A stretch of 64,000 nucleotides of DNA from Salinimicrobium tongyeongense (GTDB taxonomy: Bacteria; Bacteroidota; Bacteroidia; Flavobacteriales; Flavobacteriaceae). Shown piece after piece: positions 44,024-52,441 of the stretch; the stretch's first letter is position 1, and every line of letters starts with the position of its first letter. The notes below the pieces were generated by a model. The model saw only the letters and a list, made by a program, of their open reading frames with translations, was not told where the DNA came from and did not search any database. The position numbers and the translations under genes were made by a program. The stretch lies in assembly GCF_026109735.1 (NCBI RefSeq), contig NZ_CP069620.1:1798001-1862000 (forward strand). Reading direction: 5' to 3'.

Positions 44024-44784
44024 AGTCTTTCCGGCAGCTTTTTAAAGTCCTCATCAATTAGGGAGGTGTGAAAAGCTTTGTGTGCCGAATCTATGCCTGC
44101 TTCAGAATTTCCTTTGATAACGGCGTGAAACTGGGCTTTATGCTGAAGCAGCCACGCAAAAAGCAGCTCTTTTGGCCGCAAATTGTACTTAGTGGCGGCC
44201 TTTTTGAGCTCTTCGTGCTCATTTTCCCAGTCTTCGCTTTCGGGAATGATCATTTGGGTGACCCCTTCCGAAGCAGCTTCAGCTAAGGTAAGGCTTTTCA
44301 CGGCTGCGGGCGTTAGCCTTACACTAGAAAGTGTGGCACTGGCAGGGAATTCTTCTAAAAATGCCTTTTTCTCCCCCGGCCTTTTTTCCAGGACCCCAAT
44401 CTCCACGATTTTACCGCGGGCGCGTAATTTCTGGATATTTGAAAGCAGTTCATTTGCGGGAGCATTAAAAGTAAGGAGCAGGAGGTCGAGATAGTCGGTA
44501 TCAAGAAGCTCAAGAATGTGCTCTACCTGCCCGGGAATATCCTGCCCGCCAGGGTCTGCGTCAATTGCGGCGGCCAGTTGCACCTGGTCGCGGCTTAGCC
44601 CGCTTTCGCTAAATGCCGTTCCCAGGCCATGGGTATAGGTTTTGGCCCTGGTGTGGTCTATCAAAAAAGTAGTGATGCCTTTCTCGACGCAGTGGTGAAA
44701 AAGCTGGATTTTTTTGCCTTTTGAAAGGGGTTCCCAGGATTCAGGATCCTGAATGATACGGGAATAGGAATTTCTTTGCCTCAT
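44020..44784 (-). CDS. Aldo/keto reductase-like protein with degenerate active site
   Basis: A 254-aa TIM-barrel protein of the AKR superfamily, shorter than usual (about 290-330). The region FLIDHTRAKTYTHGLGTAF aligns with the D-x4-Y motif, but the tyrosine position is a lysine and the Tyr lies two residues later. The strand normally ending in the catalytic Lys reads VQLAAAIDAD, and the usual LIHxP histidine region reads LLLTFNAP. So two or more of the Asp-Tyr-Lys-His tetrad appear lost. It may be inactive or have another role. Its stop lies in the palindrome. Confidence 0.75.
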   Translation of the reverse strand: MRQRNSYSRIIQDPESWEPLSKGKKIQLFHHCVEKGITTFLIDHTRAKTYTHGLGTAFSESGLSRDQVQLAAAIDADPGGQDIPGQVEHILELLDTDYLDLLLLTFNAPANELLSNIQKLRARGKIVEIGVLEKRPGEKKAFLEEFPASATLSSVRLTPAAVKSLTLAEAASEGVTQMIIPESEDWENEHEELKKAATKYNLRPKELLFAWLLQHKAQFHAVIKGNSEAGIDSAHKAFHTSLIDEDFKKLPERL

Positions 44785-44933
44785 TTTTTAAAAGTAAGGA
44801 ACTCTATTCTTCTACGCAGGAGGCGGATTGTTAAAGAATGCGAAGGATAGTTAAAAAGAGTTAAACTTCATTTATCGGGAGATTAAAGCCTTTAATCGAG
44901 CGTTATCATGCCTAAACCTAAAACAAATCATTT

Positions 44934-45752
44934 ATGAAAAAGTATCATTTATTTTTATTCCTTTTTGCTCTGGTTTCCGGGCTTGTTAGTTGTAGTTCAG
45001 ATGACGATGGCAGTGGCGCCAGTAAGGGTACTGCAAGAGTGGCAGTAGAGTTGACCGATGCTCCCGGTGATTTTAAGCACGTTTACGTGGAAGTTGAAGA
45101 TGTAATGATAAAAACAACCAACGAAGGTAGTGACGAAGAAGGCTGGACCAGCCTTGAAGGGGTGAACACAGGGGTAATTGACCTTCTAAGCCTTACAGGT
45201 GGAGTGACCAAATTACTGGTAGATACCGAAATTGAGGCCGGTTACCTTCACCAGATCAGGCTGGTGCTTGGCGGTGACAACAGTGTGGTGGTCATGGATG
45301 GTGATGTGGAGCAGGAATTTGCCCTTAAGACTCCAAGTGCACAGCAATCTGGTTTAAAAGTGATGGTGGGGCAGGAACTCGAAGCCAACGCCGAATACAC
45401 TTTTATCCTCGATTTTGATGTAGACCAGTCTGTGAAAAGCACCACTGCCGATGGCTACAACCTTCACCCCGTGATTAGAATGGCCGTTGAAGAAAATTCA
45501 GGTTCTATTGTGGGCAGCATCCACCCAACTACAGAGCAGGCTTTGATCAAAGTTCAAAATGCCACGGTAAATGCTTCTGCCTACACCGATGCCAACGGGA
45601 AATTTGAGGTGCACGGGCTGCCTGCCGGTACTTACAAAGTGACTGCCACCGTTGCCGAAGGTTCTGGGCTTAATTCTTCCGTAGTGAATAACGTGGTGGT
45701 GGAACAGGGTGAAACTGTAACTCTTGATCCCATGTTTTTGGACGGAGAATAA
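44934..45752 (+). CDS. DUF4382 lipoprotein with C-terminal carboxypeptidase-regulatory-like domain
   Basis: A 272-aa envelope lipoprotein. The signal ends at C20 (SGLVSC) followed by SSDDDG, a Ser/Asp pattern like the surface-export signal of Flavobacteria. Residues about 30-180 form the DUF4382 domain (VAVELTDAPGDFKHVYVEVEDVMIK, VVVMDGDVEQEFALKTPSAQQSG). Residues 185-272 form a beta-sandwich like carboxypeptidase regulatory domains (GSIVGSIHP, GKFEVHGLPAGTYKVTATV). It is probably surface-exposed. Binding partner unknown. Confidence 0.85.
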   Translation: MKKYHLFLFLFALVSGLVSCSSDDDGSGASKGTARVAVELTDAPGDFKHVYVEVEDVMIKTTNEGSDEEGWTSLEGVNTGVIDLLSLTGGVTKLLVDTEIEAGYLHQIRLVLGGDNSVVVMDGDVEQEFALKTPSAQQSGLKVMVGQELEANAEYTFILDFDVDQSVKSTTADGYNLHPVIRMAVEENSGSIVGSIHPTTEQALIKVQNATVNASAYTDANGKFEVHGLPAGTYKVTATVAEGSGLNSSVVNNVVVEQGETVTLDPMFLDGE

Positions 45753-45760
45753 TAAATGCT

Positions 45761-45780
45761 GAAAAATATGCCATTTTTGA
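45761..45780. repeat. Degenerate 19-bp palindrome before a terminator
   Basis: GAAAAATATG then CCATTTTTGA: the right arm is exact and the left arm has a 2-nt change. It abuts the DUF4382 terminator. Confidence 0.65.
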
Positions 45781-45806
45781 AAGCAGCGGTAATCCCGCTG
45801 CTTTTT
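45780..45806 (+). terminator. Intrinsic terminator of the DUF4382 gene
   Basis: A 10-bp perfect stem (45780-45789 with 45795-45804), 5-nt loop, T tail, 28 bp after the stop. Confidence 0.88.
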
Positions 45807-45903
45807 GTTTTAACATAAATTTAAGATAATTTGGTTGAATATTTGCTGAAGTTGCGCCGTTGACTATAGATAAGTATCTTCACCTAAATAAAATTTTTTA
45901 CCA

Positions 45904-46908
45904 ATGCAGGAAAACAACAGCTCGGTAGACATAGCCAGTATCAATGAAAAAATTGAGCGCGAAAGTGCCTTTGTTGATATTTTAAGTTCAGAAATGAAGA
46001 AGGTCATTGTGGGCCAGAAGCATATGGTTGAACGTCTGTTAATTGGCTTACTGGGCCAGGGGCATATACTTCTGGAAGGAGTTCCGGGGTTGGCAAAAAC
46101 CCTTGCCATCAACACCCTGTCTCAGGCGGTGCACGGTAGCTTCAGCCGTATACAGTTCACGCCCGATCTACTTCCGGCAGATGTGGTGGGTACGCTCATT
46201 TATAATATGAAGCTGAATGATTTCAGCATAAAAAAAGGCCCCATCTTCGCAAATTTCGTACTTGCCGATGAGATCAACAGGGCACCTGCCAAAGTGCAGT
46301 CGGCTTTGCTCGAAGCCATGCAGGAAAAACAGGTGACCATTGGGGAAGAGACTTTTGTGCTCGATAAGCCATTTCTGGTAATGGCCACTCAAAACCCGGT
46401 GGAGCAGGAAGGAACCTATCCGCTGCCTGAAGCCCAGGTTGACCGTTTTATGCTTAAAACCGTCATTAAATATCCCGAAATGGCCGATGAGCAGATGATC
46501 ATTCGCGCCAATTTAAAAGGCAGTTTTGAAAAGGTGAACCCGGTAGTGAGCCTGGATCAAATTGCCCGCGCCCAGCAATCGGTGCGAGAGGTGTACATGG
46601 ATGAAAAGATCGAAAAATATATCCTTGATATCGTTTTTGCCACACGTTTTCCTGAAAAATACAGGCTTGAGAGCCTGAAGCCTCTTATCAATTTTGGTGC
46701 TTCCCCGCGGGGAAGTATCAACCTGGCAACGGCGGCAAAATGCTACGCCTTTATAAAGCGCCGCGGCTACGTGGTGCCCGAAGACGTGCGTGCCGTGGTG
46801 CACGATGTGCTTCGCCACAGGATTGGGATCACCTACGAAGCCGAAGCCGAAAATGTAACTTCCGAAGATATCATCAACAAGATCGTAAACGAGATTGAAG
46901 TACCTTAA
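45904..46908 (+). CDS. MoxR-family AAA+ ATPase
   Basis: Chaperone-like ATPase of 334 aa that opens the Bat operon. Walker A is GVPGLAKTLA, Walker B LADEINRAPAKVQ, and the sensor region is MATQNPVEQEGTYPLPEAQVDRF. MoxR proteins act with VWA-domain partners, here the DUF58, BatA and BatB proteins downstream. The gene is followed by a 92-bp gap made of a 7-nt-period repeat, after which the DUF58 gene begins. Confidence 0.94.
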   Translation: MQENNSSVDIASINEKIERESAFVDILSSEMKKVIVGQKHMVERLLIGLLGQGHILLEGVPGLAKTLAINTLSQAVHGSFSRIQFTPDLLPADVVGTLIYNMKLNDFSIKKGPIFANFVLADEINRAPAKVQSALLEAMQEKQVTIGEETFVLDKPFLVMATQNPVEQEGTYPLPEAQVDRFMLKTVIKYPEMADEQMIIRANLKGSFEKVNPVVSLDQIARAQQSVREVYMDEKIEKYILDIVFATRFPEKYRLESLKPLINFGASPRGSINLATAAKCYAFIKRRGYVVPEDVRAVVHDVLRHRIGITYEAEAENVTSEDIINKIVNEIEVP

Positions 46909-46999
46909 ACAATGAACAATTAACAATGAACAGAATTGAACATCTGTCACCTGTTAATTAGTTACTGATAATTGTTTATTGATCATTGTCAATTGAAGA
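46909..46999. repeat. Heptanucleotide repeat filling the MoxR-DUF58 gap
   Basis: From the first base after the stop, the gap splits into 13 units of 7 nt: ACAATGA, ACAATTA, ACAATGA, then less regular units. It ends in CTGATAA, TTGTTTA, TTGATCA, TTGTCAA, TTGAAGA. The late units are roughly the reverse complement of the early ones, so the whole can fold into an A/T-rich hairpin within the operon. Confidence 0.8.
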
Positions 47000-47000
47000 A

Positions 47001-47864
47001 ATGGATACTAAGGAGTTACTCAAGAAAGTTCGAAAAATAGAGATCAAGACCCGCCGGCTGAGTGATCACATCTTTGGCGGGGAATACCACTCTACCTTTA
47101 AGGGGCGTGGAATGACTTTTAGCGAGGTGCGCCAGTATCAGTTTGGGGATGATGTAAGGAATATTGACTGGAATGTTACTGCCCGCTATTCTGAACCTTT
47201 TGTAAAGGTGTTCGAAGAGGAGCGGGAGCTCACCATGATGCTGGTGGTAGATGTTTCCGGCTCTGGCCTGTTTGGTACCCGCAACGGGTTCAAGCAGGAT
47301 ATTATTACTGAAATTGCCGCTACTCTGGCATTTTCGGCTACCCAGAACAACGATAAGATCGGGCTCATCCTGTTCTCCGATATCATTGAGCTTTATATTC
47401 CGCCTAAAAAGGGACGTTCACATGTGCTTCGGATTATTAGAGAGCTGTTGGAATTTGAGCCTAAAAGTCAGAAGACCAATCTCGAAAATGCGCTCAGTTA
47501 CCTTTCGCGCGTGATGAAGAAAAAAGCCATTGTTTTTGTGCTTTCCGATTTTATTGCTGAAGATTATCAGCGTACGCTCAAGATCACCAGCGGCCGGCAT
47601 GATGTTACCGGTATCCGGGTTTATGATGAGCGCGAAGAAGAGATACCAAACCTTGGAATGGTGGCCATGCAGGATGAAGAAACCGGGAAAAGGATACTTG
47701 TAGATACCTCTTCAAGGTCGGTGCGCCGCAACTATGCTAAATATTACCACGAGAGAGTGGAGTATTTTAGCGAGAGCTTCCGCAGAAGTGGGGCAGGAAG
47801 CCTTAGCACCCGTGTAGATGAAAGTTATGTAAAAAAATTACTGGGCTATTTTAAAGCCAGATAA
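47001..47864 (+). CDS. DUF58 domain protein (Bat operon)
   Basis: A 287-aa cytosolic protein of the DUF58 family. The VWA-like core has FGDDVRNIDWNVTARYSEPFVKVFEEERE and the metal-site-like VVDVSGSG (DxSxS). ATG 47001 is chosen; a TTG at 46986 would extend into the heptad repeat. DUF58 proteins are constant partners of MoxR ATPases in Bat/aerotolerance-type clusters. It is followed by a two-TM protein gene 10 bp later. Confidence 0.9.
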   Translation: MDTKELLKKVRKIEIKTRRLSDHIFGGEYHSTFKGRGMTFSEVRQYQFGDDVRNIDWNVTARYSEPFVKVFEEERELTMMLVVDVSGSGLFGTRNGFKQDIITEIAATLAFSATQNNDKIGLILFSDIIELYIPPKKGRSHVLRIIRELLEFEPKSQKTNLENALSYLSRVMKKKAIVFVLSDFIAEDYQRTLKITSGRHDVTGIRVYDEREEEIPNLGMVAMQDEETGKRILVDTSSRSVRRNYAKYYHERVEYFSESFRRSGAGSLSTRVDESYVKKLLGYFKAR

Positions 47865-47874
47865 AAGAATAACA

Positions 47875-49509
47875 ATGCAAAAAATAGTAAGGCAGAATGG
47901 CATTTTTGACACCCCCGTGAAGAGTGTTCTCTTTTTCTGCCTGTGTGCAATTTTTCTGCTGCTCAACAGTTTTGCGGGACAGGCACAGGAGGTTTCTGCT
48001 TCCGTAGACACAACTACTATAAAAATAGGGGAGCAGATCACCTATAAACTTGCTGTGGAAACTAACCGTGAAGACCTGGTGGTGTTTCCGGAAGGGCAGA
48101 GCTTTTCTCCGCTCGAAATGATAGAGGCACTGGCCATAGATACCAGTGAAATTAGCGACAGGTACCGCCTCACACGCGAATACGCGCTTACACAATTCGA
48201 TTCGGGCAGCTATACCATTCCGCGGCAGCGGGTGTTGATCAACGACAGGGAATTTCGCACCGATTCATTTCAGGTAGTAGTGAATGATGTGGTAGTTGAT
48301 ACTACCAAGCAGAAAATGTTTCCCATAAAACCGGCTGTTGAAGTGCCACCGGCTTTTGGCGTTCCTGCCTGGCTCTGGTGGCTGCTTGGCCTGGCGCTTC
48401 TGGCAGGTGTTATTTACCTGTTGTACAGGAGCAGGAAAAAAAGAAAAGAAGCTACAAAACAACTTCCGCCTTATGAACGCGCACTCTTTGAGCTGAAGCA
48501 ATTAGATGATTCCCGGCTTTTGGAGCAACGGGAGATCAAGGAGTATTATTCCCAGCTTTCGGCGGCGGTAAGGAGGTATTTAGATGGCGAGGTCTACGAT
48601 CATGCGCTCGAAAGTACCACCAATGAGCTTATCACTTATCTTGAAGCTGAAAGAGATAAGGGTAAACTAAAGCTCGAAAACACCACTATAAGCAGGCTGA
48701 AAGAGATTCTCGAAAGAGCCGATCTTGCAAAATTCGCAAACTCCAAACCCGATGTGCTTACGGCAAAAGAAGACCGCAGCAGTGTTGAAAATGTTATAAA
48801 AGATACTAAAGCTTCTATCCCGCAGCCTACCGAAGAAGAACTCTTAAGAGACCGCGAATACCGGGAAAGGCTGGAGCGAAAAAAGAAGGTCAAAAAGATC
48901 ATTTTTGGAATCCTTGCGGTAGTGTTGCTCATAAGTGCAGGTACGGCTTATATTATTTCTACCCGCGGGTTTGAGTATTTTACTGATACTTACTTTGGAA
49001 ACACCAGTAAGGAGATGCTGGAGAGCGACTGGATCTCCAGTGAATACGGTACTCCATCGGTCACCATTGCCACGCCCGATGTGCTGGTGAGAGATCTCAG
49101 CGATGCTGAAGGAATGGCTGCTGGCCGTGAGACTTTCAGGTATGGCAGCCTTAATGCCAATCTCTTTGTGAATGTAAGCACCCGCCCGGCCAATGATGAT
49201 TTTAACGTAGACCTGGCCGTAGAAGAGGTTTATGCTTACCTGGAAGCCAATGGCGCTAAAAACATTATTACCAAGCAGGAAGATTACGAAACGCTCAACG
49301 GCGCTCCCGGATTTAAGATCTTTGGGACCATGAGCCTGCAAAAAGATGAAAAATCACCACCTGTGGCCAAGGAGTATATCATCCTTAACTTCGGAATGGG
49401 ACAGGGATTCCAGCAGGTAGTGGTGATCTACAATGAAAATGATAAATATGCCGATGAGATCGCGCAGCGCATCTCAGATTCGGTTGAACTTATAAACAAC
49501 AGCAATTAA
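47875..49509 (+). CDS. Bat-operon two-TM membrane protein with extra C-terminal periplasmic domain
   Basis: A 544-aa protein. A signal peptide is clearest when counted from a GTG at 47917 (MKSVLFFCLCAIFLLLNSFAGQAQ); the listed ATG adds 14 residues that overlap a palindrome copy. A BatD/DUF4381-like beta region (to about residue 140) is followed by a TM at 165-184. A cytosolic helical segment (185-340) resembles the DUF4381 arm, a second TM lies at 342-362, and then a 180-aa periplasmic tail I do not recognise. Its last base is shared with the batA start (TAATG). Confidence 0.75.
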   Translation: MQKIVRQNGIFDTPVKSVLFFCLCAIFLLLNSFAGQAQEVSASVDTTTIKIGEQITYKLAVETNREDLVVFPEGQSFSPLEMIEALAIDTSEISDRYRLTREYALTQFDSGSYTIPRQRVLINDREFRTDSFQVVVNDVVVDTTKQKMFPIKPAVEVPPAFGVPAWLWWLLGLALLAGVIYLLYRSRKKRKEATKQLPPYERALFELKQLDDSRLLEQREIKEYYSQLSAAVRRYLDGEVYDHALESTTNELITYLEAERDKGKLKLENTTISRLKEILERADLAKFANSKPDVLTAKEDRSSVENVIKDTKASIPQPTEEELLRDREYRERLERKKKVKKIIFGILAVVLLISAGTAYIISTRGFEYFTDTYFGNTSKEMLESDWISSEYGTPSVTIATPDVLVRDLSDAEGMAAGRETFRYGSLNANLFVNVSTRPANDDFNVDLAVEEVYAYLEANGAKNIITKQEDYETLNGAPGFKIFGTMSLQKDEKSPPVAKEYIILNFGMGQGFQQVVVIYNENDKYADEIAQRISDSVELINNSN

Positions 49510-50513
49510 TGTTCGAAAGATTAGTTTTTGAAGATCCGCAGTTCTTTTGGCTATTGCTGCTTTTGCCGCTGGCCCTGGGTTGGTACATCTGGAAACGCAA
49601 CCGGCAAACCGCCGAGCTCAGGATCTCTAGCATTAAAGGTTTTGAGGCCAAACCCGGTTTGCTGGGAAAATTCCGCCCCCTGCTCTTCATACTCAGGCTG
49701 CTCGTACTGGCTTTGGTCATCACTGCCCTTGCAAGGCCGCGAAGTGTAGATGTTTCTTCGCGTACCAGCAGCAATTTTGGGATTGATATAGTAATGGCCA
49801 TAGATGTTTCTGCCAGTATGCTGGCCCGTGACCTGGAGCCCAACCGGCTTGAAGCAACTAAAGAAGTGGCTGCCGATTTTGTGAAAAACCGTCCTGCCGA
49901 CAGGATTGGGCTGGTGGTATACGCGGGTGAAAGTTTTACCCAAACCCCAATTACGAGCGATAAAAGCATCGTGTTAAGCGCCCTTGAGAATATTGAGTAC
50001 AACAATGTGCTCGAAAATGGTACGGCAATTGGAATGGGGCTTGCCACGGCAGTGAACCGGCTCAAAGACAGTAAAGCCGAAAGTAAGGTAGTGATCCTTC
50101 TTACCGACGGGATGAACAATGCCGGTTTTATAGATCCAAAGATCGCAAGTGAACTGGCCCTGGAATTTGGAATCAAGGTATATACCATTGGCGTGGGAAG
50201 CAACGGCACGGCCCTTTCTCCCATAGCTATCCTGCCTAACGGGAATTTCCAGTATGGCAGGGTGCCGGTTGAGATAGATGAAGCTTTACTAAAGGAAATT
50301 GCCGATGCTACCGGCGGAAAATACTTCCGGGCTACCAATAACCGCTCTCTAGAAGAGATCTATGCCGAAATTGATGAACTTGAAAAGACGGAGATAGAAG
50401 AATTCAGGTTTTACAACTATGAAGAGAAATTCAGGCCATTAATATTGCTGGCAGGATTACTGTTGTTGGTAGAAGTGCTGTTGAGGTTTACTATTTTCCG
50501 AAGTTTTGTTTAA
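49509..50513 (+). CDS. batA: BatA-type VWA membrane protein
   Basis: A 334-aa inner-membrane protein with N-terminal TMs (about residues 12-26 and 57-76), a VWA domain and a C-terminal TM near 305-325. The MIDAS signature AIDVSASMLARDLEPNRL (DxSxS) is complete, with later T and D residues in LLTDGMNNAG. It is a paralogue of the next gene. By family it binds divalent metal and protein partners at the membrane. Confidence 0.93.
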   Translation: MFERLVFEDPQFFWLLLLLPLALGWYIWKRNRQTAELRISSIKGFEAKPGLLGKFRPLLFILRLLVLALVITALARPRSVDVSSRTSSNFGIDIVMAIDVSASMLARDLEPNRLEATKEVAADFVKNRPADRIGLVVYAGESFTQTPITSDKSIVLSALENIEYNNVLENGTAIGMGLATAVNRLKDSKAESKVVILLTDGMNNAGFIDPKIASELALEFGIKVYTIGVGSNGTALSPIAILPNGNFQYGRVPVEIDEALLKEIADATGGKYFRATNNRSLEEIYAEIDELEKTEIEEFRFYNYEEKFRPLILLAGLLLLVEVLLRFTIFRSFV

Positions 50514-50524
50514 AAAGGTACAAC

Positions 50525-51565
50525 ATGTTTTTGTTAGAAGATAAGACTTACTTATGGTTATTGATAGGCATCCCGGTCATTGTGCTGCTGTATGCCATGG
50601 TCATCTTTTGGCAAAAAAGGACACAGCGCAAATTTGCCGATAAGGAGTTGCTGGACAGGCTGAGCCCCAACCGCTCTACCGGAAAGCAGGTGCTAAAAAT
50701 AGTACTGCTGTGCCTTGCTATCGCCAGTTTGGTAATTGCGCTGGTGAACCCGCAGTTTGGCACAAAATTGGAAACTGTGAAAAGGGAAGGTGTAGATGTA
50801 GTTTTTGCCATAGATGTGTCAAAAAGTATGCTGGCCGAAGACATTGCGCCCAACAGGCTTGAGAAATCGAAGCAACTGGTAACCCAGATCATAAATAACC
50901 TGGCCAGTGACCGGGTGGGGATCATCGCCTATGCCGGGAGTGCATTTCCGCAGTTGCCCATCACCACAGATTATGCTGCGGCAAAAATGTTCCTGCAAAA
51001 CATGAATACAGATATGCTTTCTTCGCAGGGAACTGCCATTAGGGAAGCGATTGAGCTGGCAAAGACCTACTTTAATGATGACGAGCAAACCAATAGAGTT
51101 TTGTTCCTTATTAGTGACGGCGAAGATCATGAAGGGAATATTGAAGAAATTGCTGCTGAAGCTGCCCGCCAGGGAATAAGGATAGTGACTATTGGGGTGG
51201 GAACACCCAAAGGGGGCCCAATTCCCGTCAGGCGCAACGGAGTGGTTCAGAATTATAAAAAAAACAATCAGGGGGAGACGGTGATCACCCGGCTTGAGCA
51301 GGAAACCCTGAAGGAAATAGCTTCCGAAGCAAACGGAAGATATATAGACGGCAGTAACACGGCGCAGGTAGTTGAAGAGGTGACAGAGATCCTTCAAAAT
51401 ATGGATAAGAAAGAGTTTGAGTCCCAGCAAATCGCAGAATACAAAAGCCAGTTCCAGTGGTTTTTGGGACTGGGGTTACTTTTCCTGTTGCTGGACATTC
51501 TTTTACTTGAGCGACAAACCTCCTGGTTAAAAAGGCTAAATTTGTTTAACGAAAAAAGAAGCTGA
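50525..51565 (+). CDS. batB: BatB-type VWA membrane protein
   Basis: A 346-aa paralogue of BatA with the same plan: N-terminal TMs, VWA domain and a C-terminal TM (WFLGLGLLFLLLDILLLE). The MIDAS motif is AIDVSKSMLAEDIAPNRL with LISDGEDHEG. The gene starts 11 bp after batA and its stop overlaps the batC start (TGATG). BatA and BatB probably form a hetero-complex gated by the MoxR ATPase. Confidence 0.93.
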   Translation: MFLLEDKTYLWLLIGIPVIVLLYAMVIFWQKRTQRKFADKELLDRLSPNRSTGKQVLKIVLLCLAIASLVIALVNPQFGTKLETVKREGVDVVFAIDVSKSMLAEDIAPNRLEKSKQLVTQIINNLASDRVGIIAYAGSAFPQLPITTDYAAAKMFLQNMNTDMLSSQGTAIREAIELAKTYFNDDEQTNRVLFLISDGEDHEGNIEEIAAEAARQGIRIVTIGVGTPKGGPIPVRRNGVVQNYKKNNQGETVITRLEQETLKEIASEANGRYIDGSNTAQVVEEVTEILQNMDKKEFESQQIAEYKSQFQWFLGLGLLFLLLDILLLERQTSWLKRLNLFNEKRS

Positions 51566-52437
51566 TGATGATGAAAACATACCTGCCAAAAACGCTGTTT
51601 TTGGGCCTGCTTTTTTCTTTTCCTTTTATTGCAGGCGCACAGGAAGATACTAAAGCAGCAGCCAAAGCTGCCCGGAAATACATGCAGGAAGCCGAAGCTG
51701 CTTTAGCCGATAACGACCCGGCAACGGCCGAGGCTTATTATCGTAAGGCCATAGCAAAAGACCCGGCTAATGCCGAAGCAAAATATAATTTAGGAAATCT
51801 TTACTACAATAAGGAGGTTACGAGTCAGGCACTTGAGCGGCATCGTTCGGCGGCCAGCACAGCCAAAGAAAAGCCTCTGAAGCACGACGCTTTTCACAAC
51901 CAGGGCAACGCTTATATGAAGCAGAAGAAATACAGCGAGGCGGTTGAGGCTTACAAGCAGTCGCTGCGCAACAACCCTGAAGACGATGAGACCCGCTATA
52001 ATTTAGCCCTGGCTAAAAAGATGCTCGAGGAAGAGCAAAAGCAGGGTGGCGGTGGCGACAGCAAGGAAAAAGATCAACAAGACCAGCAAAAGCAAGACGA
52101 TAAACAGGAGCAGCAGGACGGCGAAGGCGAGAAAGAGCAAAATGAAGATGGCCAGCCCGATGATAAAGCAGGTGGCGACAAGAAAGAAGATGAAAATAAG
52201 GAAGGCGAGCAAAAGAAAGATAAAGCAGGCCAGCCCGATGATAAAGAGCAGAAAAAAGAGGAGCAGCCAAAAGAAGGCGAGCAGCCTAAACAGCCACAAC
52301 AGCGGCCGGGCCAGCTTTCACCGCAACAGGTAAAGAACTTGCTCGAAGCCATGGGAAATGAAGAAAAGAAAGTTCAGGAAAGGATAAATGCCAAAAAGGC
52401 AAAAGGTGTTCCTGTACAAACAGAAAAAGACTGGTAG
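51565..52437 (+). CDS. batC: BatC-type TPR protein with charged repeat tail
   Basis: A 290-aa secreted or periplasmic protein with a signal peptide (ending FPFIAGAQ). About three TPRs follow (EAYYRKAIAKDPANAEAKYNLGNLYY and AVEAYKQSLRNNPEDDETRYNLALAKK). Residues roughly 155-255 are a low-complexity Lys/Glu/Gln/Asp tract with internal copies of QPDDKAG/AGQPDDK. A conserved C-terminal segment SPQQVKNLLEAMGNEEKKVQERI closes the protein, as in other BatC proteins. Antisense open frames over this tract are composition artefacts. Confidence 0.9.
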   Translation: MMMKTYLPKTLFLGLLFSFPFIAGAQEDTKAAAKAARKYMQEAEAALADNDPATAEAYYRKAIAKDPANAEAKYNLGNLYYNKEVTSQALERHRSAASTAKEKPLKHDAFHNQGNAYMKQKKYSEAVEAYKQSLRNNPEDDETRYNLALAKKMLEEEQKQGGGGDSKEKDQQDQQKQDDKQEQQDGEGEKEQNEDGQPDDKAGGDKKEDENKEGEQKKDKAGQPDDKEQKKEEQPKEGEQPKQPQQRPGQLSPQQVKNLLEAMGNEEKKVQERINAKKAKGVPVQTEKDW

Positions 52438-52441
52438 TCAC

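Noticed and set aside
52003-52352. Long antisense and alternative frames over the BatC repeat tract
   Set aside because: These come from the lysine/glutamate codon bias of the BatC low-complexity region, not from independent genes.
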